A DNA stretch of 64,000 bases. It comes from Clostridiisalibacter paucivorans DSM 22131. GTDB lineage: Bacteria; Bacillota; Clostridia; Tissierellales; Clostridiisalibacteraceae. Shown one piece after another: positions 11,700 through 20,369 of this stretch. Both the position numbers and the translations under genes were made by a program. The notes under the pieces were generated by a model that ran no database searches, had not been told where the DNA came from, and worked only from the letters and a program-made list of their open reading frames with translations. Each line of letters starts with the position of its first letter. The first letter of the stretch is position 1. The stretch is taken from NCBI RefSeq assembly GCF_000620125.1, contig NZ_JHVL01000013.1, forward strand, positions 20,879 through 84,878, written 5' to 3'.

Positions 11700-13154
11700 T
11701 TATTTTTCTATTTTGGCTATATTTTTAGCTAAATCTTTTTTGTGTTCTAAATTACCTTGTCTCCATATCATTACTCTCTGTGCTTGAGGAGACCCTGCTC
11801 CATGCATTGATTCTGTTCTATATCCTACCGCTGCAGTACCCAGTGTCATATTTTCAATTAATCTTAATATTTTCATACGATCCATAGTAGGTACATTTGC
11901 ATTACCTTTAAAGTATTTTTCACATATGGGTCCTATTTCTGGGTGTTTGAAATCCTTTTCAGATGGCATAGTAACCATTAATCCCCCTGCAATATCTTCA
12001 GCTAATCGGGCTATCTCATAAGGGAATCTCGTAACATTCTGTTTACATATATTCGCCAATAACATATCTATTTGGTAATTCCCCGATTGTGTAGCATAGC
12101 CCTCTGAAGAACATGCTATACCACAACAGTATAGAGTTTCATTTAGATGCATCATCTCTATAAGTTTATCCTTTATATGAGATGCCTTAGGCACTCCATT
12201 ATATTCCGCAGCCAATGCAGCAGCTCCTATTAATACATCACCAACTCCTACTTTACAGCCACCATAACTTTGTCTATGATATCCTGCAAATCTTTCTACT
12301 AACATACCTGCAAATTCTGTCTCTCCATTTAAAAATATTCTCTCATTGGGTACAAAGACATCATCAAATACCACCAATGCCTCTTGCCCTCCAAATTCAC
12401 TATTACCCACATCCATTTGTACATCTTCTTCCAGCTTTCTAGTATCACATGACTGACGGCCATATATCATGAAAACTCCATCTGCATCTGTAGGTATAGC
12501 AAAGGACACAGCATAATCTTTGTCATCGGGTCCCATCGCTATTGTAGGCATGATTAAATGCTCATGGGAATTAATGCTACCTGTTTGATGTACCTTTGCC
12601 CCCCTTACTACAATACCGTCATTCCTTCTTTCTACTACATGGACAAACATATCTGGATCCTCTTGTTTACTAGGGGCTAAACCTCTATCTCCTTTGGGAT
12701 CTGTCATTGCTCCATCCACTGTCCAATCCTTTTGTTGAACCTCTTTCATGTATTTTGTAAAATTCTTATGATAATTAGTCCCATATTTTTCATCTGTTTC
12801 ATAAGTAGTACTAAAAACTGCATTAAAGGCATCCATCCCAACACATCTTTGAAAGCATGATGCCGTTTTTTGTCCCAATAATCTTTGCATTTTTACTTTT
12901 TTAACTAAATCTTCAGTACTTTGATGTAAATGACAGAACCTATTTACCTTTTCTCCTGTTAAATTAGATGTAGCTGTCATCAAATCTTCATATTGTGGAT
13001 CATGGGCCAATTCATATGTCATTGCCACTGAATTAATAGATGGACGAATTATCGGATGGTCTACTGGATTCTCCACCAACTCTCCAAACATATAAACCTT
13101 TATGTCTAAACTTCTAAGACTTTCAATATACTCTTTCCCTGTCATAAGTGCCAT
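11700..13154 (-). CDS. abfD: 4-hydroxybutyryl-CoA dehydratase / vinylacetyl-CoA delta-isomerase
   Basis: A 484-residue [4Fe-4S]/FAD enzyme that converts 4-hydroxybutyryl-CoA to crotonyl-CoA by a ketyl-radical mechanism. Cluster ligands are visible: C100 and C104 (SCFQRC), and a His followed seven residues later by Cys in the segment YHRQSYGGC. These match C99, C103, H292 and C299 of the Clostridium aminobutyricum enzyme. Length is typical. The start at 13154 is preceded by GGGAGG eight bases upstream; a TTG- or ATG-initiated extension to 13193 lacks a site. It is the first gene of the 4-hydroxybutyrate operon behind a sigma-54 promoter. No 4-hydroxybutyrate dehydrogenase or GABA transaminase lies in the window. 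Confidence 0.93.
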   Translation of the reverse strand: MALMTGKEYIESLRSLDIKVYMFGELVENPVDHPIIRPSINSVAMTYELAHDPQYEDLMTATSNLTGEKVNRFCHLHQSTEDLVKKVKMQRLLGQKTASCFQRCVGMDAFNAVFSTTYETDEKYGTNYHKNFTKYMKEVQQKDWTVDGAMTDPKGDRGLAPSKQEDPDMFVHVVERRNDGIVVRGAKVHQTGSINSHEHLIMPTIAMGPDDKDYAVSFAIPTDADGVFMIYGRQSCDTRKLEEDVQMDVGNSEFGGQEALVVFDDVFVPNERIFLNGETEFAGMLVERFAGYHRQSYGGCKVGVGDVLIGAAALAAEYNGVPKASHIKDKLIEMMHLNETLYCCGIACSSEGYATQSGNYQIDMLLANICKQNVTRFPYEIARLAEDIAGGLMVTMPSEKDFKHPEIGPICEKYFKGNANVPTMDRMKILRLIENMTLGTAAVGYRTESMHGAGSPQAQRVMIWRQGNLEHKKDLAKNIAKIEK

Positions 13155-13227
13155 TTTAACAACCTCCCTAACATAATTTAATTTTGATATCAAGATAGCT
13201 ATCTTTTATTCTCACTTAATTAATATT

Positions 13228-13242
13228 GCAATTGATATGCCA
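13228..13242 (-). promoter_or_regulatory. Sigma-54 (-24/-12) promoter of abfD
   Basis: On the minus strand TGGCAT (13242-13237), 5 bp, TTGC (13231-13228), against consensus TGGCAC-N5-TTGC. The GG and GC doublets have the correct spacing. The predicted start is near 13217, about 60 bp before the abfD ATG. The neighbouring gene encodes a sigma-54 activator. Confidence 0.8.
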
Positions 13243-13340
13243 TTTTTTTAACAAAGTTAATTATTTTTTATTTGTCCTCATTAAATGACTGTATTTTCAG
13301 TATCTTCATTTAATAAAAAACCAAAACAAATCCTATATTT

Positions 13341-13398
13341 TCAAAAAACAAAGAGAAATTCGTTGCGATATCGCAACGAATTTCTCTTCGTTTTTTGA
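13341..13398. promoter_or_regulatory. 58-bp palindrome containing a TTGC-N6-GCAA enhancer-like dyad
   Basis: Arms pair from the centre (13369/13370) outward for 19 bp, then one mismatch, then eight more pairs. The core TTGCGATATCGCAA is at 13363-13376, centred about 150 bp upstream of the abfD start. With its flanking T-run it could also be the intrinsic terminator of the activator gene. Both roles are possible. Confidence 0.7.
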
Positions 13399-13444
13399 AT
13401 TCTTAATATGAAATCATTGAATTTAAAGCTATATATACCCTTGT

Positions 13445-13477
13445 TTGCATATATGCATTTTTATTGCATTATTGCAA
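13445..13477. promoter_or_regulatory. Two further TTGC-N6-GCA(A/T) dyads
   Basis: TTGCATATATGCAT (13445-13458) and TTGCATTATTGCAA (13464-13477), centres 19 bp apart, repeat the half-sites found in the palindrome at 13363-13376. They are probable binding sites for the Fis-type HTH of the adjacent activator. Confidence 0.6.
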
Positions 13478-13480
13478 CAT

Positions 13481-15241
13481 CTATTTTTCATATTTTTTCC
13501 TCTTTCTCACAAATGTAGAAGGATCTATGTCTAAAGCCCTAGCAGCATCCCTGACATTACCATATTTTTCATATGACCTCTCTAGCAAATTTTTTTCTAC
13601 AATGGAAACTGCCCTTTTTATAGGGATTATATCATCACAGAATTCAAATCTTGGCCTATTCTTTTTATTGAGTATTTTTCTAGGTAAGTCTTTACAATTT
13701 ATCTCATCGCCACTACTCATTGCTGTTATTCTTTCTATAACATTTTTTAGTTCCCTTACATTTCCTGGCCATTGGTAGTCATAAATAGCATCCATAACAT
13801 CTCTGGCTAAAGATTTATTCCATCCATATTTTTCGTTTATATTCATTAAAAAATATCTAGTCAATTCTATTATATCCTGCTTTCTCTCTCTAAGTGGAGG
13901 AATATTTATAGGAATTACATTTAATCTATAAAATAGATCTTCTCTAAATAGCTTCTGTTTTACCATCTTTTCTAAATCCCTATTAGTGGCAGAAATTATC
14001 CTCACATCTATCTTTATGGATTTCACTCCCCCAACCCTTTTGACTTCATTTTCTTGAAGTACCCTCAAAAGTTTTACCTGCATATTTAGTGGCAATTCTC
14101 CTATCTCATCTAAAAATAAGGTTCCTCCATTAGCAACCTCAAAAAGTCCCATCTTTCCATCTTTATTTGCACCAGTAAATGCCCCTTGTTCATATCCAAA
14201 GAGTTCAGATTCTATTAGATTTTCTGGTATAGCACCACAATTTACTTTTATAAATGGCTTTTCAAGTCTGTTACTATTCTTGTGTATGAATTTGGCCACA
14301 ACCTCTTTTCCAACTCCACTTTCACCAAAAAGTAATACTGTAATATCAGTTATTGCCGCCTTTTTAGCACGATAAAGAATATCTAACATTTTTTTATCCT
14401 TTACCACAAGACCTGATGTGTCTAGATATTGATTTTTTAGTTCTTTAATCTCCCAATAATATTTTTCAGCTAACTTTTCCTGTACTTGCAGTTCACTTTT
14501 TAGTTTATACAGCTCAGTGACATCCCTTACATTAGTTATCACTATAATTATATTTCCTTTTTCATCAAATACTGGTCTACTGGTAATCAATGCCTTCTTC
14601 CCTGTCTTAAACTCTTGATTTAAAGAAATAGTCTGTCTTTTCTCTATTGATAAAAGAGAACCTGACTTTGATATATAACCCTCTTTCACAAGGTCTTTCA
14701 TATTTCTATCAATTAGATTCGCCCTTTTCAGCCCTGTTATTCTCTCATATGATTCATTAACTCTGATAGTTTTTCCTTTTCCATCTGTAATATATATCCC
14801 ATCATAGGAATACTCTATAGTTCTATCCAATCTTTTAGATAACTTTCTATTAATTTCTAGCTCCTTTAATATCTTTTCAAAGGAAGTTATATCTTGAAAT
14901 AAGATAGTAGCTCCCCATAATTTGTCATCTATTCTCAACGGAATAAAATCATATATTAGTAATTTCCCTTTATACCTGATTTTCTCTTTATATATACTAT
15001 TAAATTCTTTCAATATATTTTTCTCTATTCTGAATTTTTCAAATATATCTGAGATATGACTATCTTTCACATCATACTTGTCAACCCCCAATATCTTTAA
15101 AGCCGTCTTATTAAAACATGATATAATTCCATCCTTATCAATTGTAACTATCCCATTGCTGGAAGATTGTATTATTGTTCGAAGTTTTTTAAGTTCATAT
15201 TGTATTGATAATTTATCTGCATTACTCTCGCCCATCCCCAT
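13481..15241 (-). CDS. PAS-domain sigma-54-dependent transcriptional activator
   Basis: A 586-residue enhancer-binding protein. Two PAS domains lie at about 20-120 and 140-245, a short coiled linker follows, then the AAA+ domain: Walker A GESGVGKE (306-313), GAFTGA (353-358), Walker B TLFLDEI (374-380). A Fis-type HTH ends the protein (RDAARALDIDPSTFVRKRKK). GAFTGA is the loop that contacts sigma-54. The PAS domains suggest a small-molecule or redox signal. The start at 15241 follows GGAGGGGG by about nine bases. It lies upstream of abfD and its promoter, so it probably activates the 4-hydroxybutyrate operon. The effector is unknown. Confidence 0.92.
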   Translation of the reverse strand: MGMGESNADKLSIQYELKKLRTIIQSSSNGIVTIDKDGIISCFNKTALKILGVDKYDVKDSHISDIFEKFRIEKNILKEFNSIYKEKIRYKGKLLIYDFIPLRIDDKLWGATILFQDITSFEKILKELEINRKLSKRLDRTIEYSYDGIYITDGKGKTIRVNESYERITGLKRANLIDRNMKDLVKEGYISKSGSLLSIEKRQTISLNQEFKTGKKALITSRPVFDEKGNIIIVITNVRDVTELYKLKSELQVQEKLAEKYYWEIKELKNQYLDTSGLVVKDKKMLDILYRAKKAAITDITVLLFGESGVGKEVVAKFIHKNSNRLEKPFIKVNCGAIPENLIESELFGYEQGAFTGANKDGKMGLFEVANGGTLFLDEIGELPLNMQVKLLRVLQENEVKRVGGVKSIKIDVRIISATNRDLEKMVKQKLFREDLFYRLNVIPINIPPLRERKQDIIELTRYFLMNINEKYGWNKSLARDVMDAIYDYQWPGNVRELKNVIERITAMSSGDEINCKDLPRKILNKKNRPRFEFCDDIIPIKRAVSIVEKNLLERSYEKYGNVRDAARALDIDPSTFVRKRKKYEK

Positions 15242-15341
15242 AAAATAACCCCCTCCCATTTTTAATAATAACACAAAAAAATGATTCTAAAAACAAATAT
15301 CCCGATTGTTGGCAACTATAAAACTTATTAAAATATAAAAA

Positions 15342-15425
15342 AGTTAGTAGTAAGTAGTTTAATGATAAAATCCATAGGATTTCCACCATCAACTACGAAC
15401 TACTAGCTACCAACTACTAACTATA
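15342..15425. repeat. Heptamer inverted-repeat element B (terminator-like after livF)
   Basis: The left arm AGTTAGTAGTAAGTAG leads to a core AAATCCATAGGATTT. The right arm has units ACTACGA, ACTACTA, GCTACCA, ACTACTA (15392-15419). It begins about 10 bp after the livF stop. On the minus strand the outer arms pair and are followed by TTTTTTATATTTT, so it is a probable intrinsic terminator. Confidence 0.8.
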
Positions 15426-15435
15426 TTTTATATTC

Positions 15436-16146
15436 TCATTTGACTTCTCCTAAATATGCCCTTTGAACATCATCATTGTCTAGAAGCTCCATTCCATTAC
15501 CTTCTAATACTATCTTTCCTGTCTCCAATACATATCCATAATCAGCAATCTCTAACGATGCTTTAGCATTCTGCTCTATTAAAAGTATAGTTACTCCTTC
15601 TCTATTTATCTCTTTTATTATATTAAAAATATCTTTAACTATTAATGGTGCCAACCCTAGAGAAGGCTCATCCATCATTAATAATTTTGGTCTAGACATA
15701 AGTCCTCTAGCCACAGCTAACATCTGCTGTTCTCCTCCTGACATAGTCCCTGCCTTTTGCCAGATTCGTTCCTTTAATATGGGAAACAACTCATATACCC
15801 ATTTCAAATCCTTTTGAATTTGCTCTTTATCATTTCTACCATAGGCACCCAACATAAGATTTTCTTCAACCTTTAGGTCGGGAAATACCCTTCTTCCCTC
15901 TGGTACCAATACCAATCCTTTCTTCACAATGCCAGTGGTATTTTCACCAGTTATATCCTTCCCCTGATATATTATCTTTCCACTGCTACTCTCAACTAAT
16001 CCCATAGTAGTCCTTAGTGTTGTGCTTTTCCCTGCTCCATTTGCCCCAATGAGGGTTACTATTTTACCACTGATCACTTCCAATGTAATACCCCTTAGTG
16101 CATGTATACCTCCATAATGTACATTTAAATTTTCTATTTTAAGCAT
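15436..16146 (-). CDS. livF: Branched-chain amino-acid-type ABC transporter ATPase LivF
   Basis: A 236-residue ABC ATPase with Walker A GANGAGKS (about 35-42), ABC signature MSGGEQQ and Walker B LLMMDEPSLGLAP. The SLGLAP ending is typical of LivF. It energises uptake with LivG, LivH, LivM and LivK. The start is ATG 16146, nine bases after GGGGG; it lies 1 bp past the livG stop. Substrate may be branched-chain amino acids or another amide/acid, since this transporter class is broad. Confidence 0.93.
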   Translation of the reverse strand: MLKIENLNVHYGGIHALRGITLEVISGKIVTLIGANGAGKSTTLRTTMGLVESSSGKIIYQGKDITGENTTGIVKKGLVLVPEGRRVFPDLKVEENLMLGAYGRNDKEQIQKDLKWVYELFPILKERIWQKAGTMSGGEQQMLAVARGLMSRPKLLMMDEPSLGLAPLIVKDIFNIIKEINREGVTILLIEQNAKASLEIADYGYVLETGKIVLEGNGMELLDNDDVQRAYLGEVK

Positions 16147-16147
16147 A

Positions 16148-16909
16148 TCAATCAACCCCCAAGTAGGCTTCTATTACCTTTTGATTGTTTTGTATCTCGT
16201 AAGGATTGCCCACCGCTATAGTTTCTCCATGGTCTAAAACATAAATATTCTCGCATACCCCCATGACTACTTGCATATGGTGCTCTATCATCAATATAGT
16301 TATGTCAAATTTCTCTTTTATTTCCTGTATAAAGTTCATCAACTCCAAAGATTCTTGAGGATTCATGCCTGCCGCTGGCTCATCTAAAAGTAATACTTTA
16401 GGATTTGTAGCCAATGCCCTAGCTATCTCAAGTCTCCGTTGTTTTCCATAGGGCAGTGAATATGACTTTTCATCCTTTACATCTAACAAATCTACTTCAT
16501 TTAAAAGATTTATGGATTTTTCATACATATATCTTTCCTTTTTTACATAATCAGGTGTCCTAAATATAGATGAAATAACATTGGAATTAAGTCTCAAATG
16601 GTTGGCTACTAACACATTATCTAAAACTGACAACTCTTTAAACAACCTTATATTCTGAAATGTCCTTGCCAATCCTAATTTAGTTATATTGTGAGGCTTC
16701 ATTAATGTTATATCTTTATCTTCAAAATATATACTTCCTTCAGTCGGTTTATATACACCTGTTATCATATTAAATGCAGTAGTCTTACCTGCACCATTGG
16801 GACCTATTAATCCTACAATTTGATTTTTTTCCAAATCCATATTCAAATTTGATACTGCAACCAGTCCTCCAAATTTCATGGTTATTCCATCAGTTCGTAA
16901 AACTGACAT
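16148..16909 (-). CDS. livG: Branched-chain amino-acid-type ABC transporter ATPase LivG
   Basis: A 253-residue ATPase with Walker A GPNGAGKTT and LLLDEPAAGMNPQE, the AAGMNP motif characteristic of LivG. The LivG-type C-terminal extension (VLDHGETIAVGNP, VIEAYLG) is present. The ATG at 16909 follows AAGGA by ten bases; a GTG nine bases earlier is too close to the site. It is the second-to-last gene of the liv operon. The signature helix reads LPYGKQRRLEIARAL rather than LSGGQ, which is usual for this subfamily. Confidence 0.93.
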   Translation of the reverse strand: MSVLRTDGITMKFGGLVAVSNLNMDLEKNQIVGLIGPNGAGKTTAFNMITGVYKPTEGSIYFEDKDITLMKPHNITKLGLARTFQNIRLFKELSVLDNVLVANHLRLNSNVISSIFRTPDYVKKERYMYEKSINLLNEVDLLDVKDEKSYSLPYGKQRRLEIARALATNPKVLLLDEPAAGMNPQESLELMNFIQEIKEKFDITILMIEHHMQVVMGVCENIYVLDHGETIAVGNPYEIQNNQKVIEAYLGVD

Positions 16910-16932
16910 ATACTTCACATCCTTCTGTTATA

Positions 16933-17976
16933 TTAACTAACTTTTTTGCGTTTCTTTCTATCTATAAACCAATCCCATGTAAACTCATTGGTCCCCATAA
17001 GCCCTTGCTGATAAAATAATATAACTATCATCAATAGAGCAGAAAATACTACCATTCTCAGTCCTGGTATGGCTGCAATCTTTATAAATCCAAAGTTCAT
17101 ACTTCCATCTAATACCCTCAATACCTCCATTAGTGTTGTAACTACTACAGCAGATATTACTGTCCCTGTTATACTGCCAATACCTCCCAGTACTACTATA
17201 AGAACTATATTAAATGTCAAAATAAATCTAAACATTAATGGATCTATAGTACCCAATAAATGGGCTAATAATGCCCCTCCTATTCCAGCCAAAAAAGAGC
17301 CTATTGTAAATGCCAATATCTTATGTTTAAATAGATTTATTCCCATGGCCTGTGCTGCTATCTCATCTTCTCTTATGGCTTTAAAGGCCCTTCCATAACT
17401 ACCTTTTATAAGAAATACCATAAATATTATACATACTATTGCTATACCCCAACTCCACCATACATTGGTAGTATTGGGCAATCCTTTAAGTCCCAATGCT
17501 CCATTAGTCAAAGATTGGGTATTAGTAAATATTATCCTGATAATCTCACCAAATCCCAATGTTGCTATAGCAAGATAATCATCTCGTAATCTTAATACAG
17601 GTGCTCCTATTAAAAAACCTGCCAATCCAGCCATAATTCCTCCCATAAGTAATGCGATATAGAAGGGTACTTCCACATTGGCCAAAAAGGGTACTATGGG
17701 TTTCATAAAAAAATTCATTTCCTTCATATCAGGGGACATTGTAAGTAATGCAGATGTATATGCCCCCACAGCCATAAAACCTGCATGACCCAAAGAAAAT
17801 AATCCAGTAAACCCATTTATCAAATTAAGTCCCAAAGCTAAAATTACATATATTCCACATAGATTAAATATCCTCATCTTGTATGAGTCAAATGTTTTGT
17901 TAAATATTACTATTATTACAAGAAATAACCCAATAGCTATTAAAGTCATTAATCTCTTTTTTTTATTTATTTCCAT
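16933..17976 (-). CDS. livM: Branched-chain amino-acid-type ABC transporter permease LivM
   Basis: A 347-residue inner-membrane permease with about nine to ten hydrophobic helices. Conserved LivM features include LNLINGFTGLFSLGHAGFMAVGAY, the EAA-like loop RLRDDYLAIATLGFGEIIR, and IREDEIAAQAMGIN. It pairs with LivH to form the channel. AGAAGGTG, which contains the livH stop codon, is the ribosome site, so the two genes are tightly coupled (3 bp apart). Confidence 0.94.
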   Translation of the reverse strand: MEINKKKRLMTLIAIGLFLVIIVIFNKTFDSYKMRIFNLCGIYVILALGLNLINGFTGLFSLGHAGFMAVGAYTSALLTMSPDMKEMNFFMKPIVPFLANVEVPFYIALLMGGIMAGLAGFLIGAPVLRLRDDYLAIATLGFGEIIRIIFTNTQSLTNGALGLKGLPNTTNVWWSWGIAIVCIIFMVFLIKGSYGRAFKAIREDEIAAQAMGINLFKHKILAFTIGSFLAGIGGALLAHLLGTIDPLMFRFILTFNIVLIVVLGGIGSITGTVISAVVVTTLMEVLRVLDGSMNFGFIKIAAIPGLRMVVFSALLMIVILFYQQGLMGTNEFTWDWFIDRKKRKKVS

Positions 17977-17979
17977 ATG

Positions 17980-18882
17980 CTACACCTTCTCCACTGTATT
18001 TTGCCCCATAATGCCTGTGGGCTTAAATAATAAAATGACTATTAATAATACAAAGGCAAAGGCATCCCTATATCCTGATAAACTAGGCAAAAATGCCACT
18101 AGCATAATCTCTCCTAGCCCCAATATAAATCCGCCAATAACTGCACCTTTGATATCCCCAATACCACCCACAACAGCAGCAATAAAACATTTAAGACCAG
18201 GCATAAGTCCCATTAAAGGAATCATAGATGGATACCTAAGTCCCCACATTACTCCCCCTACTGCAGCCATTACAGAGCCTATTCCAAAGGTTATAGTTAT
18301 TATACTATTTACATTTATAGCCATGAGCCTTGCAGCTTCATAGTCCTTAGATACAGCCCTCATAGCCATACCTGTTTTAGTATGATTAACTATATATAAT
18401 AATCCAATTAATAATACCATTGTCACAATGGGAATATAAAGAGATACACTTGTCAATGTAACTGAACCTATTTTTACTACTTTACTAAAAATCCCTATAT
18501 TGGGAAAAGACTTTGGTTTTCCTCCAAATATAACTACTGCAAGGTTTTCTATAAAAAAAGATACTCCTATGGCCGATATCATAACAGATATTCTTGGAGA
18601 GTCCCTTAATGGTCTATAAGCCAGTCTTTCTATTAATATTCCTATTATTCCAGTCAAAAGAATTGCTACTATAAATCCTATCCACCATGGTAGGAAGAAT
18701 CTACTTACAGCATAAAAGCCAAAATATATACCCAACATAAATATATCTCCATGAGCAAAATTTATTAGTCTCAATATGCCATATACCATTGTATAACCAA
18801 TAGCTAATAATGCATATAAACTACCCAATGATATGCCATTGGCCAAATGTTGAAAAAAGCTTTCTAAACTCATATAGTCCAT
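17980..18882 (-). CDS. livH: Branched-chain amino-acid-type ABC transporter permease LivH
   Basis: A 300-residue permease with about eight hydrophobic helices. The N-terminal motif GSLYALLAIGYTMVYGILRL followed by INFAHGD is diagnostic of LivH, and SKDYEAARLMAIN is the coupling loop. GAGAGGGATATTT precedes the ATG. A hairpin (18941-18972) in the 99-bp gap after livK may reduce its expression relative to the binding protein. Confidence 0.95.
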   Translation of the reverse strand: MDYMSLESFFQHLANGISLGSLYALLAIGYTMVYGILRLINFAHGDIFMLGIYFGFYAVSRFFLPWWIGFIVAILLTGIIGILIERLAYRPLRDSPRISVMISAIGVSFFIENLAVVIFGGKPKSFPNIGIFSKVVKIGSVTLTSVSLYIPIVTMVLLIGLLYIVNHTKTGMAMRAVSKDYEAARLMAINVNSIITITFGIGSVMAAVGGVMWGLRYPSMIPLMGLMPGLKCFIAAVVGGIGDIKGAVIGGFILGLGEIMLVAFLPSLSGYRDAFAFVLLIVILLFKPTGIMGQNTVEKV

Positions 18883-18940
18883 AAATATCCCTCTCTTGTA
18901 TTAGATTAAATATGCAAAATATTGCGAATTTATAAAATAT

Positions 18941-18972
18941 AATATAGACTATCAATACCGATAGTCTATATT
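18941..18972 (-). terminator. Intercistronic hairpin between livK and livH
   Basis: AATATAGACTAT (18941-18952) pairs perfectly with ATAGTCTATATT (18961-18972). The minus strand then reads TATTTTATAAA, a weak U-tract. Partial termination or 3' protection would raise binding protein over permease, as is common in ABC operons. Confidence 0.55.
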
Positions 18973-18981
18973 ATATTTTTC

Positions 18982-20178
18982 CTATTTCTTAAAAGGCTCT
19001 ACAGTTGTCAAATATTTAAATTCTCCATCTTTAACCTCTTTTATTATTGCACTCTTAACAGCATCTCCATTTTCATCTAATGTAATTATTCCCGCTGCCC
19101 CTTCAAAATTTTCTGTTTCAGCCAATGCATCCCTTATAGCTACTTTATCAGCTGACCCAGCCTTTTCAATTGCATTTAATATCATTAAATATGCATCAAA
19201 TCCCAATGCAGCAACTGCTGGTGGCTCTGAATCAAATTTTTTCCTATATGCATTCAAAAATTCCTCTGATTTATCAGTTATAGGTACCTCTGATGTAAAG
19301 AATGTAGATATAACAGTTCCTTCAACTGCTTCTCCACCTATTTCTAAGAATTCCTCTAGTTCCCAAGTATCTCCACCTAAAATAGGTGTCTCTATTCCCA
19401 ATTCTCTGGCTTGTTTTATAAGTAATGCAGATTCAGTAAAATTACCTGGTGCAAATATAACATCTGGATTTTGATCTTTAATATTTGTTAGTTGTGCAGT
19501 AAAATCCTGATCCATAGTATTATAATTTGCCTCTCCTACTATTGCATTTTCATCTCCAGTTAATTCTTTAAATGCATCAGTAAAAAACTTAGCTAGTCCT
19601 ACTGAATAATCATTTGATATTTCCTTTATTATAGCGGCCTTTTTAGCACCTAACTCATTAAAGGCATAGTTAGCCATAACCTTGCCTTGGAAAGGATCTA
19701 TAAAACATGCTCTAAAATAGTATTCATTTCCCGCTGTAACCAATGGATTTGTACAAGATGCACCTACAGTGGGTACTTGCCCCTTCTGTATTATTGGACC
19801 AGCAGCCATTGACAATGAACTTCCCCAACTACCTATTATTGCCACAACTTTCTCTTTATCTACAAGTCTAGTGGCAGCATTAGCTGCTTCAACTTTATCT
19901 GATTTATTATCTACTATAACAAGTTCTACCTCTTTTCCTAAGACTTCTGAATACAGTTCATTGGCCAACTTTATACCTTCTACTTCCATTTCTCCTCCTG
20001 CAGCATTTGGGCCTGTCATAGGCTGAAATACACCTATCTTAATCGTATCTCCACCTTCACTAACCTGCTTATCTCCAGCTCCACCTTCATTAGATGTCTC
20101 TTGCCCTTGAGAACATCCCACAGTAAATAATGACAATATCATAACCAATGCCAAAAACAATGAAATTCTCTTCCTCAC
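18982..20178 (-). CDS. livK: Leu/Ile/Val-type ABC transporter substrate-binding lipoprotein
   Basis: A 398-residue lipoprotein: signal peptide, lipobox FTVGC (Cys about 22), a Gly/Glu-rich linker, then a periplasmic-binding protein type 1 fold (IKIGVFQPMTGPNAAGGEMEVEG is split across its first strand and helix). It captures ligand outside the membrane for LivHMGF. It starts at GTG after GGGGGG. The promoter at 20310-20338 and a hairpin in the leader point to regulated expression. The true ligand is unknown; location beside the 4-hydroxybutyrate genes leaves room for a non-amino-acid substrate. Confidence 0.92.
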   Translation of the reverse strand: MRKRISLFLALVMILSLFTVGCSQGQETSNEGGAGDKQVSEGGDTIKIGVFQPMTGPNAAGGEMEVEGIKLANELYSEVLGKEVELVIVDNKSDKVEAANAATRLVDKEKVVAIIGSWGSSLSMAAGPIIQKGQVPTVGASCTNPLVTAGNEYYFRACFIDPFQGKVMANYAFNELGAKKAAIIKEISNDYSVGLAKFFTDAFKELTGDENAIVGEANYNTMDQDFTAQLTNIKDQNPDVIFAPGNFTESALLIKQARELGIETPILGGDTWELEEFLEIGGEAVEGTVISTFFTSEVPITDKSEEFLNAYRKKFDSEPPAVAALGFDAYLMILNAIEKAGSADKVAIRDALAETENFEGAAGIITLDENGDAVKSAIIKEVKDGEFKYLTTVEPFKK

Positions 20179-20248
20179 AATATACCCCCCTTATAATTTT
20201 AGTCCCATCGCTTTAAGACAATACTAAGTTAAAGCAATAAAACAAAAC

Positions 20249-20280
20249 TTGATTCAGAGACAATACTGTCTCTGAATCAA
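20249..20280 (-). promoter_or_regulatory. Terminator-like hairpin in the livK leader
   Basis: A perfect 14-bp stem (20249-20262 with 20267-20280, 4-nt loop) is followed on the minus strand by GTTTTGTTTTATT. It lies downstream of a strong promoter and about 70 bp before livK, so transcripts must pass through it. A second stem (GCTTTAA 20210-20216, TTAAAGC 20229-20235) and a 10-bp direct repeat AGACAATACT (20216-20225, 20258-20267) lie nearby. Attenuation is inferred; it could also stop read-through from the upstream gene. Confidence 0.55.
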
Positions 20281-20309
20281 ATGCTAAAATATTAAATTTA
20301 TTTAATATA

Positions 20310-20338
20310 ATTTTAATCTGTATTCATGAAGAAGTCAA
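20310..20338 (-). promoter_or_regulatory. Sigma-A promoter of livKHMGF
   Basis: TTGACT (20333-20338), 17 bp, TAAAAT (20310-20315). It implies a leader of about 125 nt. Confidence 0.75.
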
Positions 20339-20369
20339 GTGTTTTTTGTGTGTATACAATTTGTAAATT

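Larger units (their letters stand above)
13155..13480. other. Regulatory intergenic region upstream of abfD
   Basis: 326 bp without a gene. It holds the sigma-54 promoter (13228-13242), a 58-bp near-perfect palindrome (13341-13398), and two further TTGC-N6-GCA dyads (13445-13458, 13464-13477) next to the activator stop codon. This is the classical layout of an enhancer-dependent promoter. Confidence 0.8.

Noticed and set aside
15280..15340. TTGGCAAC box near the activator gene as a second sigma-54 promoter
   Set aside because: On the plus strand it points away from any gene start and the -12 TTGC element is missing.
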